Positions 16,689 through 26,568 of a stretch of DNA of 64,000 nt are shown one piece after another. Made by a program: the position numbers and the translations under genes. Numbering within the stretch: the first letter of the stretch is position 1; every line of letters starts with the position of its first letter. The notes beneath the pieces were generated by a model that did not search any database, had not been told where the DNA came from, and saw only the letters and a list, made by a program, of their open reading frames with translations. The stretch covers positions 198,300 through 262,299 of the forward strand of contig JAJZVA010000003.1 of the NCBI GenBank assembly GCA_021845905.1. The letters are read 5' to 3'. Source of the DNA: Pseudomonadota bacterium. GTDB lineage: Bacteria > Pseudomonadota > Alphaproteobacteria > Micavibrionales > UBA2020.

Positions 16689-17311
16689 CTGATAACTCCC
16701 ATCAGGTAAACGAAGGTGAACACGCCGATCCAGACGACGTCGAGAAAGTGCCAGAACATGCTGAGGCACATCAGGCGGCGGCGGTTGGCGGGCGTCAGGC
16801 CCTTGACGGCGACCTGCGTCATCAGCGTCGCCATCCAGATGAGGCCGAAGGTGACGTGCGTGCCGTGCGTGCCGACCAGCGTGAAGAAGGATGAGAGAAA
16901 CGCGCTGCGTTGCGGCGTCGCGCCGATGGAAATCATGTGCGCGAACTCGTTCAGTTCGATACCGACGAACGCCGCGCCGAACAGAAACGTCACCGCCAGC
17001 CAGAAGAGCGTCGCCTGCTTTCGGTTCTGGTTCATGGTCAGCATGGCGAAGCCGTAGGTGATCGAAGAGAAGAGCAGCATCGCCGTATTGAGCGCGAGCG
17101 TGGAAAGGTCGAAGACGTCCTTGGGCGAGGGCCCCGCCGCGTAGTTGCGCCCGAGAACGCCATAGGTCGCGAACAGCGTGGCGAACAGGAGGCAGTCGCT
17201 CATCAGGTAGACCCAGAAGCCCAGCGCCGTCTGGCCGCCGGCTTCATGGTGCGGCTCCTTGGCGCAATAGAAGTCTTGCGGAGAAAGCGTTTGCGTTTGC
17301 GTTGCGGACAT
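16685..17311 (-). CDS. cyoC: Cytochrome o ubiquinol oxidase subunit III
   Basis: A 208-residue five-helix membrane subunit related to cytochrome c oxidase subunit III. Visible family features include LGFWVYLMSDCLLFATLFA at the first helix, FVGIELNEF, and GTHGTHVTFGLIW, followed by MFWHFLDVVWIGVF. It starts 4 bases after the cyoB stop and overlaps cyoD by 4 bases. Confidence 0.94.
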   Translation of the reverse strand: MSATQTQTLSPQDFYCAKEPHHEAGGQTALGFWVYLMSDCLLFATLFATYGVLGRNYAAGPSPKDVFDLSTLALNTAMLLFSSITYGFAMLTMNQNRKQATLFWLAVTFLFGAAFVGIELNEFAHMISIGATPQRSAFLSSFFTLVGTHGTHVTFGLIWMATLMTQVAVKGLTPANRRRLMCLSMFWHFLDVVWIGVFTFVYLMGVIR

Positions 17312-17315
17312 GCTG

Positions 17316-19319
17316 TTAACCCTTATGCGCCAGAAGTTTTGGGCGTTTATGCTCGAAACCGGCGACAGTTTCGGCTTCCATATGGCCGTCGCGGTTGTAG
17401 TTGAAGGTATGGACGATGACGCCGATGACGAAGGCGGCGAAGCTGAAGGCCGCGAGCCACCACATGTACCAGATCAGCCCGAAGCCGCACGCAAGGCACA
17501 GCCCGGCGAGAATGACGCCCGCGCCCGTGTTCTTCGGCATATGGATGTCGTTGAAACCGTCTTTCGGATGCTTGTAGCCGCTCTGCTTCATCTGCCACCA
17601 GGCATCGCGGTCGTGCACCTTGGGGATGAAGGCGAAGTTGTAAGGCGCGGGCGGCGAGGCCGTCGACCATTCGAGCGTGCGGCCATTCCAGGGATCGCCT
17701 GTTTCATCGCGGAGCTTGTCGCGGTTCTTGATGCTGACGGCGATCTGGATCAGGAAGGACGCGATGCCGATGGCGATGACGCCCGCGCCGATCGCGGCGA
17801 TGATGAACCAGATTTGCAAGGACGGATCATGGAACACGCGCATGCGCCGCGTGACGCCCATCAGCCCCAGCGCGTAAAGTGGCATGAAGGCGAGATAAAA
17901 GCCGATCAGCCAGCACCAGAACGACACCTTGCCCCAGAACGGGTCGAGCCGGAAGCCGAACGCCTTGGGGAACCAGTAATTGATGCCTGCGAAAATACCG
18001 AACACCACGCCGCCGATGATCACGTTGTGAAAGTGCGCGACGAGGAACAGGCTGTTGTGCAAAAGAAAGTCCGCCGAGGGCACGGCCATCAGCACGCCGC
18101 TCATCCCGCCGATGACGAAGGTGAGCATGAAGGCGATCGTCCACATCATGGGCAGTTCGTAGCGGATGCGCCCTTTGTACATGGTGAACATCCAGTTGAA
18201 CATCTTGGCGCCCGTGGGGATGGAGATGATCATCGTGGTGATGCCGAAGAACGAGTTGACGCCCGCGCCCGACCCCATCGTGAAAAAGTGGTGCAGCCAG
18301 ACGAGATAGGCGAGGATGGTGATGACGATCGTGGCGTAGACCATCGAGGTATAACCGAAAAGCCTTTTGCCGCAGAAAGTCGATGTGACTTCCGAATAAA
18401 TGCCGAACGCCGGCAGGATGAGGATGTAAACCTCGGGGTGGCCCCAGATCCAGATGAGGTTGACGTACATCATGGCGTTGCCGCCGAAATTGTTGATGAA
18501 AAAGTCGGTGCCGACGTAGCGGTCGAGCGCCAGAAGGCCGAGGACGACCGTCAGCACCGGAAAGGCCGCGACGATCAGGACGTTGGTGCACAAAGACGCC
18601 CAGGTGAAAATGGGCATTTTCATCATCGTCATGCCGGGCGCGCGCATCTTGATGATCGTGGTGATGAAGTTGACGCCCGAGAGCAGCGTGCCGACGCCCG
18701 CGATCTGCAACGACCATATGTAATAGTCGACGCCGACGCCGGGGCTGTAGTTGATGTCGGACAGCGGCGGATAGGCGAGCCATCCGGTGCGGGCGAAGTT
18801 GCCAACAAACAGGGACATCATCACCAGCACCACGCCCGCCACCGTCATCCAGAAGCTGAAGTTGTTAAGCCACGGGAAGGCGACGTCGCGCGCGCCGATC
18901 TGCAGCGGAACGACGAAGTTCATCAGCCCGACGACGAAAGGCATCGCCACGAAGAAGATCATGATGACCCCGTGGGCGGTGAAGACCTGATCGTAGTGCT
19001 CTGCGGGCAGATAGCCCTGCGATCCGTTGAAGGCCATGGCCTGCTGAAGGCGCATCATGATCGCGTCGGCGAAGCCGCGCACGAGCATGACCGTGGCGAG
19101 GATCATGTACATGATGCCGATTTTCTTGTGGTCGATGCTGGTGAACCATTCGCGCCACAGGTAGCCCCACTTGCCGAAGTAGGTGATGGCGGCAAGCACG
19201 CAGGTCGCGCCGATCGACACCACGACGAAGGTGTAAAGGACGATCGGCACGTGCAGCGGCAGGGACGAAATCGAAAGACGGCCGAAAATCAGTTTCAAAA
19301 GATGCGGGTTGAGCGTCAT
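17316..19319 (-). CDS. cyoB: Cytochrome o ubiquinol oxidase subunit I
   Basis: Catalytic subunit (667 residues) holding low-spin heme, high-spin heme and CuB, reducing oxygen and pumping protons. Heme and copper ligands are in [30 protein letters not shown] and [10 protein letters not shown], with VAHFHNVI later. Fifteen or so membrane segments match the CyoB type. The start at 19319 gives the family N-terminus, while the open frame to 19424 overlaps cyoA. The very long frames on the opposite strand here are shadows of this gene. Confidence 0.96.
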   Translation of the reverse strand: MTLNPHLLKLIFGRLSISSLPLHVPIVLYTFVVVSIGATCVLAAITYFGKWGYLWREWFTSIDHKKIGIMYMILATVMLVRGFADAIMMRLQQAMAFNGSQGYLPAEHYDQVFTAHGVIMIFFVAMPFVVGLMNFVVPLQIGARDVAFPWLNNFSFWMTVAGVVLVMMSLFVGNFARTGWLAYPPLSDINYSPGVGVDYYIWSLQIAGVGTLLSGVNFITTIIKMRAPGMTMMKMPIFTWASLCTNVLIVAAFPVLTVVLGLLALDRYVGTDFFINNFGGNAMMYVNLIWIWGHPEVYILILPAFGIYSEVTSTFCGKRLFGYTSMVYATIVITILAYLVWLHHFFTMGSGAGVNSFFGITTMIISIPTGAKMFNWMFTMYKGRIRYELPMMWTIAFMLTFVIGGMSGVLMAVPSADFLLHNSLFLVAHFHNVIIGGVVFGIFAGINYWFPKAFGFRLDPFWGKVSFWCWLIGFYLAFMPLYALGLMGVTRRMRVFHDPSLQIWFIIAAIGAGVIAIGIASFLIQIAVSIKNRDKLRDETGDPWNGRTLEWSTASPPAPYNFAFIPKVHDRDAWWQMKQSGYKHPKDGFNDIHMPKNTGAGVILAGLCLACGFGLIWYMWWLAAFSFAAFVIGVIVHTFNYNRDGHMEAETVAGFEHKRPKLLAHKG

Positions 19320-19323
19320 GGTA

Positions 19324-20472
19324 TTATCTGACCTCTGCTGGTTGGACGATGCGCGGCTGCGGCAGGTTCGCGCCCGACAAAGGATGCGGCGGCGCGGTCG
19401 GGGCCAAACTGACAGGCTTTTCATAGCCTGCCGCGCCCGCCGGGACGGATGATGCGTTGATCACGTAGGTTTTGACCGGGCCGAGGGCGGATGGATGCTC
19501 CTCATAACCGGCGGTCGCCGCTGGCGCAAGGTTGTCGGCGGCGTTTTTCTGGTCGAGGCCGCCCTGATCGTCGATGCCGGCCATGGTATCGAGGCACATT
19601 TTTCCAGGGATGACGCACATATTGAGAATGTCTTTATAAAGGCCACGCATGTAACTCTTGTAATAAACAGGCGCGACGTTCTCGCTCGGCTTGGCGAGCG
19701 CCATGTAGGCGGAGCGGCTCAAATCGGTACCGTTCTTCCTGACTTTGGCCACCCATGCGTCGAAGTTTTTCGCAGGCATGCCATAAAATTCGAATTGCAT
19801 GCCGGAAAATCCGTCGCCGCTGTAGTTCGATGAAAAGCCTTTATAGGTTCCGGCGCTGTTGATCACGGCCCAAAGCCTGGTCTGCATGCCAGCCATGGCG
19901 TAGATCTGCCCGGCCAGAGCGGGAATATAAAAGGCGTTCATGACCGTGGCCGAGGTTATGTGAAAAATAATCGGGCGGTTCACCGGCGCGGCGACCTCAT
20001 TGACCGTGGCAATGTCATATTGCGGATAGAAAAACAGCCATTTCCAGTCCAACGCGACGACATCCACTGTCAGAGGTTCCATATTGCGGGTAATCATGTC
20101 GCTTTTGGAAAGACGGCTGACCGGACGGTAAGGATCCAGCAAGTGCGTGCTGAGCCACGTCAGCGCGCCCAGCGCAATGATGATCAACAGCGGCGCGGAC
20201 CAGATCACCAGTTCGAGGCTGGTGGAATGGTCCCAGTCGGGCGCGTATTCGACCTTTTTGTTGTCGGCGCGGTATTTCCAGCCGAAAAAGGCGGTCAAAA
20301 TCATCACCGGCACGATAATCAGCAACATCAGGCCGGTGGAGACCAGAAGCGTGTCGCGCTGCTGCAGGGCGATATCCCCCGCGGGGTGAAGGACGACGGC
20401 TTTGCACCCGCTCAAGGTCAGGACGACTGTTGAGAGTGCGATGCCCGCAAGGGCCGATAGGCGAGTTTTCAC
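19324..20472 (-). CDS. cyoA: Cytochrome o ubiquinol oxidase subunit II
   Basis: A 382-residue lipoprotein subunit. The signal sequence ends in the lipobox LSGC, so it is anchored by a lipidated cysteine, followed by two membrane helices and a cupredoxin-like periplasmic domain. The CuA cysteine pair of cytochrome c oxidases is absent, as expected for a quinol oxidase. [20 protein letters not shown] is the family's periplasmic landmark. First gene of cyoABCD; its promoter should lie in the 154-base gap to the divergent transporter. Confidence 0.94.
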   Translation of the reverse strand: MKTRLSALAGIALSTVVLTLSGCKAVVLHPAGDIALQQRDTLLVSTGLMLLIIVPVMILTAFFGWKYRADNKKVEYAPDWDHSTSLELVIWSAPLLIIIALGALTWLSTHLLDPYRPVSRLSKSDMITRNMEPLTVDVVALDWKWLFFYPQYDIATVNEVAAPVNRPIIFHITSATVMNAFYIPALAGQIYAMAGMQTRLWAVINSAGTYKGFSSNYSGDGFSGMQFEFYGMPAKNFDAWVAKVRKNGTDLSRSAYMALAKPSENVAPVYYKSYMRGLYKDILNMCVIPGKMCLDTMAGIDDQGGLDQKNAADNLAPAATAGYEEHPSALGPVKTYVINASSVPAGAAGYEKPVSLAPTAPPHPLSGANLPQPRIVQPAEVR

Positions 20473-20626
20473 GGTACGTAGTCTCGACTTTTGTTTTTTT
20501 TGCTTCTATATAATACTCCCCGGAGAGGGGAGCAAGATGCGAATCCAGCGGATTGCGCTCACATGTTTATCAGGTTAGAAATTAAACGACCAGTATAAAA
20601 ATAAAAATCAGGAGCAAAAGCCCATA

Positions 20627-21934
20627 ATGAACGCGCAACACACGGCCGACAGCCTATCCGCACCGCACCAGAGCGGCTTCAATACCGGCGAGCTCGCCAT
20701 CGGGGTGATCGTGGGGCGCACCGCCGAATACTTCAACTTTTTCGTTTATGCGATTGCTTCGGTTCTGGTCTTTCCCAAAATCGTGTTTCCGGACCACGAT
20801 CCGCTCACCGCCACCATGTATTCTTTCGGGATTTTCGCGCTGGCCTTCGTGGCGCGGCCTTTCGGCACGCTGGTTTTCATGGCGGTCGACAGAATTCATG
20901 GCCGCACGGTCAAGCTGGTCATCGCCATGCTGCTGCTCGGCACGTCGACCGTCGCCATCGCCTTTTTGCCGGGATACAAGGAAATCGGCGTTTACGCCGC
21001 CGTGCTTCTCGCCATCGCCCGTTGCGGGCAGGGCATCGCCTGGGGCGGCGCGTGGGACGGACTGCCCTCGCTCCTCAACATGAACGTCCCGGACAACCGC
21101 AGGGGCTGGTACGCGATGATTCCGCAACTGGGAGCCATGCTCGGCCTGGCGCTGGCCAGCGGCCTCTTCGCCTATTTCGTCAGCCGCCTGTCCGCCGCGG
21201 ACTTCCTCCACTGGGGCTGGCGCTATCCGTTCTTCGTGGCTTTCGCCATCAACCTCGTGGCGCTGTTCGCGCGCGTCACCATCGTTTCCACGCCGGAATG
21301 CAAGGACCTCTTCAAACGCCGCGAACTTCAGCCGGAACATGTGCGCAAAACCATCAAGGCCGAGGGCGGCAACATCCTTATCGGCTCTTTCGCGCCGCTG
21401 GCGAGCTTCGCGCTCTTCCATATGGTGACGGTGTTTCCGCTCTCGTGGATATTCCTCTTCACCGGCGAAAGCCCGACGCGCTTTCTGCTGATCGAAATGG
21501 TCGGCGCGGGCGTCGGCGCCCTGTGCGTGATCGGCTCCGGCCTTGTCGCGGACTGGGTCGGGCGGCGCATGCTGCTCGGCGTCAGCGCGGCGGCGATCGC
21601 CATTTTCAGCGGCTTCGCCCCGCAGTTCCTCAACCTTGGCGGCACGGGGGAAATGATTTACATGATCCTCGGGTTTATCCTGCTCGGGCTTTCCTTCGGG
21701 CAGTCCTCGGGCGTGGTCGCGGCGAACTTCCCCAAGAATTACCGCTACACAGCCTCCGCCCTGACGTCGGACCTCGCCTGGCTGTTCGGCGCCGGATTCG
21801 CGCCGCTGATCGCCCTGTGGCTCGCGAGCAAGTTCGGCCTGCTGATGACGGCGATGTACCTTCTCTCCGCCGCACTGGCCAGCGGCGTCGCCCTGCTGGC
21901 GAACAAGACGCTTGCGACGCGCCGCTATCAATAA
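20627..21934 (+). CDS. MFS transporter, metabolite:H+ symporter type
   Basis: A 435-residue twelve-helix major facilitator. The first cytoplasmic loop ARPFGTLVFMAVDRIHGRT and the opening GVIVGRTAEYFNFFVYAIA resemble the MHS family that imports organic acids, shikimate or betaines. Substrate cannot be assigned. AGGAG precedes the ATG by 11 bases. It overlaps the LysR gene tail to tail by 7 bases, so the two converge. It is divergent from cyoA. Confidence 0.88.
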   Translation: MNAQHTADSLSAPHQSGFNTGELAIGVIVGRTAEYFNFFVYAIASVLVFPKIVFPDHDPLTATMYSFGIFALAFVARPFGTLVFMAVDRIHGRTVKLVIAMLLLGTSTVAIAFLPGYKEIGVYAAVLLAIARCGQGIAWGGAWDGLPSLLNMNVPDNRRGWYAMIPQLGAMLGLALASGLFAYFVSRLSAADFLHWGWRYPFFVAFAINLVALFARVTIVSTPECKDLFKRRELQPEHVRKTIKAEGGNILIGSFAPLASFALFHMVTVFPLSWIFLFTGESPTRFLLIEMVGAGVGALCVIGSGLVADWVGRRMLLGVSAAAIAIFSGFAPQFLNLGGTGEMIYMILGFILLGLSFGQSSGVVAANFPKNYRYTASALTSDLAWLFGAGFAPLIALWLASKFGLLMTAMYLLSAALASGVALLANKTLATRRYQ

Positions 21935-22842
21935 GCGACGTTGTCCGGCGCGACGTTCATCGTCTTTAAAAAGGCGATGAACACCTTGAGCGGCAAAGGC
22001 AACTGGTGGCGGCTGGCGTAGTATAGATAATAGCTGCGCCAGGCCGGAGGCCAGTCGGTCAACAACGGCACAAGCCTTCCCGCGCGGATATCGTCGGCGG
22101 CATAAGCCTCGACCATGTAGCCGATGCCGGCGCCGTCGCGCGCCGCTTCCAGCACCAGATCGGCGTTGTTGACGATCAGCGGGCCCTTGACGGCGACCTC
22201 CATCTTCTTTTTTCCCCGCCCGAATTCCCACGGCAGCAACTGGCCGTCGCCGAGACGGAACCGGATGCAGTCGTGATGCTGCAGATCCTGCGGCGTCTGC
22301 GGCGCGCCACGGCGCGCGAGATAATCCGGCGCGGCGAGGGCAAGGATGCGCGACTGCGGGCTGACGCGCACGAGCTGCATGTCCTTGGCGATGCGCCGCC
22401 CGTAGCGGATGCCGGCGTCGAACCGTCCGCCGACAAGGTCGCCGGACGCGTCGTCCACGGTCACGTCAATCGTGATGGCGGGATAGGCGGCCATGAATTT
22501 TTTCAAAAGCGGCGCGAGAATCAGGTGCGCGGGAATGGTCGAGACGCTGAGGCGGAGCGTGCCCATCGGCTTGCGGCTGAAATCATTGACCGCCTCGACG
22601 GCGCTGGCCAGTTCGCCGAAAGCGGGACGCACCCGCGCAAGAAGCTGTTCGCCCGCCTCCGTCAGCGACACGCTGCGCGTGGTGCGGTTGAGCAGGCGCA
22701 CGCCGAGGCGGTCTTCAAGCGCGCGGACGGTCTGGCTTAAGGTCGAGGGCGCAAGGCCGAGCGCGGCGGCGGCGCGGGCGAAATTGCGCCGCTCGGCCAC
22801 GGCGACGAAGGCGTTGAGGGCGGCGAATTCCGTTCCGCGCAT
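21928..22842 (-). CDS. LysR-family transcriptional regulator
   Basis: A 304-residue regulator. The N-terminal winged HTH is clear (FVAVAERRNFARAAAALGL, APSTLSQTVRALEDRLGVRLL, TRSVSLTEAGEQLL), followed by a linker helix and a periplasmic-binding-like effector domain (LRLSVSTIPAHL, DAGIRYGRR). It is divergent from the hlyD/emrB pair with 87 bases between, the usual layout for a LysR protein controlling an efflux pump. It belongs to the subgroup with effector-domain opening GTLRLSV, often drug or phenolic responsive. Confidence 0.92.
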   Translation of the reverse strand: MRGTEFAALNAFVAVAERRNFARAAAALGLAPSTLSQTVRALEDRLGVRLLNRTTRSVSLTEAGEQLLARVRPAFGELASAVEAVNDFSRKPMGTLRLSVSTIPAHLILAPLLKKFMAAYPAITIDVTVDDASGDLVGGRFDAGIRYGRRIAKDMQLVRVSPQSRILALAAPDYLARRGAPQTPQDLQHHDCIRFRLGDGQLLPWEFGRGKKKMEVAVKGPLIVNNADLVLEAARDGAGIGYMVEAYAADDIRAGRLVPLLTDWPPAWRSYYLYYASRHQLPLPLKVFIAFLKTMNVAPDNVAY

Positions 22843-22872
22843 TATTCATTCCTGTCGAATAGTTTATTTATA

Positions 22873-22893
22873 TTATGTTGTATTATCACATAA
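22873..22893. promoter_or_regulatory. Candidate LysR operator
   Basis: The dyad TTATGT-N9-ACATAA sits in the middle of the 87-base divergent spacer between the LysR gene and hlyD. It fits the T-N11-A layout of LysR boxes, and is AT-rich against GC-rich surroundings. Binding by the adjacent regulator is inferred from position. Confidence 0.6.
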
Positions 22894-22929
22894 CGCAAGG
22901 TCGGGTATACTGGAAAATGGAGAATCAAA

Positions 22930-24039
22930 ATGCCCGACGCCGACATCCGGAAAACAGCCGAAAAACCCGTGAAAAAAGGCCGCCTGCGCCGCCACCGCCG
23001 CTTGCTGCTGTGGGGAGGGCCGCTCTTGTTCATGATCGTCGCAACGGCGGGTTATTTCATGACCGGACGCTATGTCTCGACAGACGATGCCTACGTGGAT
23101 GCGGCGCGCACCGACATCAGCTCGAATATTTCCGGACGCGTCGTCGCTGTCGATGTGCATGACAACCAGATTGTGCGCAAGGGCGATATTCTCTTCAGGC
23201 TCGACGACAGAGACTTGAAGATCGCCGTGACGCAGGCGCAGGCACGGCTCGCCGAGGCAAAGCTCGATGTCGCCGCGCGCGAGGCCACCTACAAACAGCG
23301 CCTTGCGGATGTCGCCGCGGCGAAAAGCACCCTCGCCTACGCGCAGAGCGAGCTCCGCCGCCAGAGCAAGCTGGCGCGCGAAGGCATCGCCTCGCGGGCG
23401 CGACGCGACGCGGCGCAGAACGCTTTCAACGAGGCCGCGCAGAAGCTCGCCGCAGCCGAACAGCAAAGCGCGAATGTTCTGGCCTCGCTTGGCGGAAACG
23501 CCGGCCTCGCCGTCGACGACCATCCCTCCGTCGAACAGGCAGAGGCTGCGCTCGACCAGGCGAAACTCAATCTTTCCTACGCCGTCATCCGCGCGCCTTC
23601 GGCAGGTATCGTCGCCGGTGTCGACAGGCTTCAGGTCGGTACCTACATCAAATCGGCGACACCGGTTTTCGCGCTGGTGTCCGACCATGACATCTGGATC
23701 AGCGCCAACTTCAAGGAAACGGCGCTGACCTACATGCGCCCCGGTCAGCCGGTGGCGATCGACATCGACGCCTATCCCGACCGGGTCTTTCACGGCACCG
23801 TGACAAGCGTCAGTCCGGGCACGGGCGAAAGTTTTTCAGTCCTGCCGGCGGAAAACGCCACCGGCAACTGGGTCAAGGTGGTGCAGCGCCTGCCGGTGCG
23901 CATCAGCATTTCCGGCGATCTGACGGAGATGCCCTTGCGCGCGGGCCTGAGCGCGGACGTCACGGTGGATACGCACCACAGCCGCCTGCGGCGCTTTCAT
24001 ATCTTCGAACGGGCGCTGGCGCGGGAATTCAAAGGCTAA
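22930..24039 (+). CDS. HlyD/EmrA-type periplasmic adaptor
   Basis: A 369-residue membrane-fusion protein. A basic N-terminus, one membrane helix (about 32-50), a biotinyl-lipoyl half motif (GRVVAVDVHDNQIVRKGD), a long coiled-coil hairpin (about 95-195), the second lipoyl half (LSYAVIRAPSAGIVAG) and beta-barrel domains follow in the expected order. It would link the adjacent inner-membrane MFS pump to an outer-membrane channel encoded elsewhere. The next gene begins 3 bases after its stop. Confidence 0.93.
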   Translation: MPDADIRKTAEKPVKKGRLRRHRRLLLWGGPLLFMIVATAGYFMTGRYVSTDDAYVDAARTDISSNISGRVVAVDVHDNQIVRKGDILFRLDDRDLKIAVTQAQARLAEAKLDVAAREATYKQRLADVAAAKSTLAYAQSELRRQSKLAREGIASRARRDAAQNAFNEAAQKLAAAEQQSANVLASLGGNAGLAVDDHPSVEQAEAALDQAKLNLSYAVIRAPSAGIVAGVDRLQVGTYIKSATPVFALVSDHDIWISANFKETALTYMRPGQPVAIDIDAYPDRVFHGTVTSVSPGTGESFSVLPAENATGNWVKVVQRLPVRISISGDLTEMPLRAGLSADVTVDTHHSRLRRFHIFERALAREFKG

Positions 24040-24042
24040 CCC

Positions 24043-25716
24043 ATGGCTGCCGCACCGGAAGATATTCTTGAGGAAGCGGCCGAAGAGGCCGGTATAGGCG
24101 CAAGCCACGACGCGCCCCCGCGTCTGAATAATAATCCCGCGCCCCCGCGTCTGAATAACGATGATGCCCCGCCGTCCCTGCATGAAACAGCGCCCAAAAG
24201 CCCGCCACCGCGGGAGCTCAACCGCGGGCTGATCACTTTCTCCATCATGGCGGCGACGGTCATGCAATCCATTGACGCCACCATCGCCAACGTCGCCCTG
24301 CCTAAAATGCAGGGCATGCTCTCGGCGACGCAGGACGAGATCAACTGGGTGCTGACATCCTACATCATCGCCGCGGCGATCATGATTCCGCTGACCGGAT
24401 GGCTCGCGGGAAGATTCGGGCGCAAGAAAGTCTTTCTCATTTCCATCGCCGGTTTCGCGGCGGCCTCGGCGGCCTGCGGCGCTTCCGCGACGCTCGGACA
24501 GATCGTCTTTTTCCGCCTGCTGCAGGGCGTTTCCGGCGCGGCGCTGGTGCCGCTCTCGCAGGCAATCATGTTCGACATCAATGAACCGAAGGATTACGCG
24601 CGCGCCATGGCGATCTGGGGCGTCGGCGTGACGATGGGCCCGATCCTCGGGCCCGCGCTTGGCGGCTGGCTGACGCAAAACTACAGCTGGCGCTGGGTGT
24701 TCTACATCAACGTGCCGATCGGCATCGCCGCTTTCCTCGGCCTGACCGCCTCGATGCCGGAGACCGAGCCCGTGGACAGGCGTTTCGATTTCTTCGGCTT
24801 CACGACCTTGAGCCTTTTCCTCGCCGCGCTGCAACTGATGCTCGACCGCGGACAGCTGAAAGACTGGTTTTCCTCGCCGGAGATCATCACTTACGCCTGC
24901 CTTGGCGGGATTGCCTTTTACCTCTTCATCGTCCATACGCTGACGGACGACCGGCCGTTCGTCAGCCCCGCGCTGTTCGCCGACCACAATTTTCTCGCCT
25001 CGAACATTTTCATCTTCCTGATCGGCGTGGTCCTGTTCGCCACGCTCGCGCTTCTGCCGCCGATGCTCCAGACGGAGATGCACTATCCGGTGCTGACCAC
25101 CGGCCTCGTGACCGCCCCGCGCGGCCTCGGCACCATGCTGGCGATGATTCTCGTCGGACGCCTATCAGGCAGGGCCGACATGCGCGCGGTGATGACCGCC
25201 GGTCTCCTGCTGACTGTGGTTTCGCTGTGGATGATGTCGGATTTCGATCTGCTGATGGACGCGGGACCCGTCGTCTTTTCCGGCCTTTTGCAGGGATTTG
25301 GCATCGGTCTCTCCTACGTGCCGCTCTCGACGCTGGCCTTCTCCACCCTGCCCGCGCATTTGCGCAACGAAGGCACGGCGTTCTTCAATCTTCTACGCAA
25401 CATCGGCGCCGCCATAGGCATTTCGGTCGTCTCCTTCCTGCTGGCGCGCAACACGCAAGTCGTGCATGCCGGCATGGCTTCGCACGTCACTCCCTATGAC
25501 CTGCACGCCGCATCCTTCGCCGCTATGCATGTCGATCCTTCCAGCGCGGCGGGACTCGAAAAGCTGAACGCGATCATCACCCGTCAGGCCTCGATGGTTG
25601 GCTACATCGACGACTTCAAGCTGATGATGGTGATGATGATCGTCGTCATTCCGCTCGTCCTCCTGCTCCGCCGTCCGCAATATGCCGCGGCGGCGGAAAC
25701 GGCGGTCATGGACTGA
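24043..25716 (+). CDS. EmrB/QacA-family drug exporter (DHA2 MFS)
   Basis: A 557-residue fourteen-helix proton antiporter, partner of the HlyD protein. Family motifs include SIDATIANVALPKMQG at TM1, WLAGRFGRKKVF in the first loop, and VGVTMGPILGPALGGWLT in TM5. The N-terminus is unusual: about 60 Pro-rich cytosolic residues containing a duplicated APPRLNN unit, encoded by a 20-bp direct repeat (24112-24131 and 24139-24158). Regulation by the divergent LysR gene is likely. Confidence 0.93.
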   Translation: MAAAPEDILEEAAEEAGIGASHDAPPRLNNNPAPPRLNNDDAPPSLHETAPKSPPPRELNRGLITFSIMAATVMQSIDATIANVALPKMQGMLSATQDEINWVLTSYIIAAAIMIPLTGWLAGRFGRKKVFLISIAGFAAASAACGASATLGQIVFFRLLQGVSGAALVPLSQAIMFDINEPKDYARAMAIWGVGVTMGPILGPALGGWLTQNYSWRWVFYINVPIGIAAFLGLTASMPETEPVDRRFDFFGFTTLSLFLAALQLMLDRGQLKDWFSSPEIITYACLGGIAFYLFIVHTLTDDRPFVSPALFADHNFLASNIFIFLIGVVLFATLALLPPMLQTEMHYPVLTTGLVTAPRGLGTMLAMILVGRLSGRADMRAVMTAGLLLTVVSLWMMSDFDLLMDAGPVVFSGLLQGFGIGLSYVPLSTLAFSTLPAHLRNEGTAFFNLLRNIGAAIGISVVSFLLARNTQVVHAGMASHVTPYDLHAASFAAMHVDPSSAAGLEKLNAIITRQASMVGYIDDFKLMMVMMIVVIPLVLLLRRPQYAAAAETAVMD

Positions 25717-25731
25717 AAAGCGGCGGATGCC

Positions 25732-26517
25732 TCATCCGGACAGGCTTTTTATGATTTTCTGGACTTTTTCCTTGCTGGGCGGCTTGCCGAGAAAGCCTTT
25801 GGAGCCTTTGGCCTGCGCCTGCAAAACATTGTCCGCCGTGCTGTCCGCGGAAATGATGACGATGTTGGCGGCGGGCCAGCGCAGAAGGATCCTGTTCATG
25901 ACGTCTATTCCGGAGCCGTCCGGCAGGTGGAGGTCTATAAACACGATGTCCGGCTCTTCTTTCATGTAGTTTTCCTCGACATGCGCGCCGTCGGAGAATT
26001 CAAACGCCGTTCCGTGCGCGGAAAGGATATGGCCGAGCGTTTTGCGGATGAAAAGATCGTCATCGATGACGAAAAACTTTTTTTCCGCTGATCGCTTCAT
26101 GACAGGCGTTTGCGCTGATTTGATGCGGATCTCGATCGTTTGCAAACCGTTCCTGGAAATGTCTCTGATCGCAACGCTGCATTTATGATCGGGAAATTTT
26201 CTAGAAATCCCCGACTTCACGACGTTGATGTCGGGGTGCGGCCCCAGTTTCGCGAGGACAACGAATTCGTCGCTCTTCGTCTGAAAGATCGCGCCGTCAA
26301 TCGCGCCGAAATAATCCTCCAGCTGTTCCGCAATGAAATCCGGTTCCGGCCGCTGGGTAGCATCGAACAGGACGTCCATTACCTTCCATTGGTCTATCTC
26401 ATCTCTGATGCGATTAACCAGAAAATCGAATTTTGTCAGATTCATATGTTGGAATATTTCCACGGTCACCTCTCTTGAATCCGCGCGAGGATGCAATCTA
26501 ACACGCTTGGAATACAA
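25732..26517 (-). CDS. Degenerate-GGDEF plus C-terminal receiver protein
   Basis: A 261-residue protein. The C-terminal half (about 140-260) is a receiver domain: acidic DDD near FFVIDDDLF, phospho-acceptor Asp in IVFIDLHLP, Ser/Thr in IISAD, and Lys in GFLGKPPSKE. The N-terminal half resembles a degenerate GGDEF fold, with SDEFVVLAKL in place of GGDEF, so no cyclase activity is expected. It is divergent from the MHYT hybrid kinase, with 51 bases between the starts, and may be a target of that kinase's HPt domain. Domain order (output first, receiver last) is reversed relative to typical regulators. Confidence 0.75.
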   Translation of the reverse strand: MYSKRVRLHPRADSREVTVEIFQHMNLTKFDFLVNRIRDEIDQWKVMDVLFDATQRPEPDFIAEQLEDYFGAIDGAIFQTKSDEFVVLAKLGPHPDINVVKSGISRKFPDHKCSVAIRDISRNGLQTIEIRIKSAQTPVMKRSAEKKFFVIDDDLFIRKTLGHILSAHGTAFEFSDGAHVEENYMKEEPDIVFIDLHLPDGSGIDVMNRILLRWPAANIVIISADSTADNVLQAQAKGSKGFLGKPPSKEKVQKIIKSLSG

Positions 26518-26568
26518 CTACAAGTATGTAATATTTATATTAACTAAACCTTAGGAGGTAAGATAACC

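Noticed and set aside
17310..19331. Very long open frame on the plus strand opposite cyoB
   Set aside because: It mirrors cyoB on the other strand, is full of His/Asp/Glu runs typical of antisense of a GC-rich membrane gene, and matches no family.
20654..22231. Long minus-strand frame opposite the MFS transporter
   Set aside because: Antisense shadow of the transporter, made of low-complexity Arg/Asp/Gly-rich sequence.
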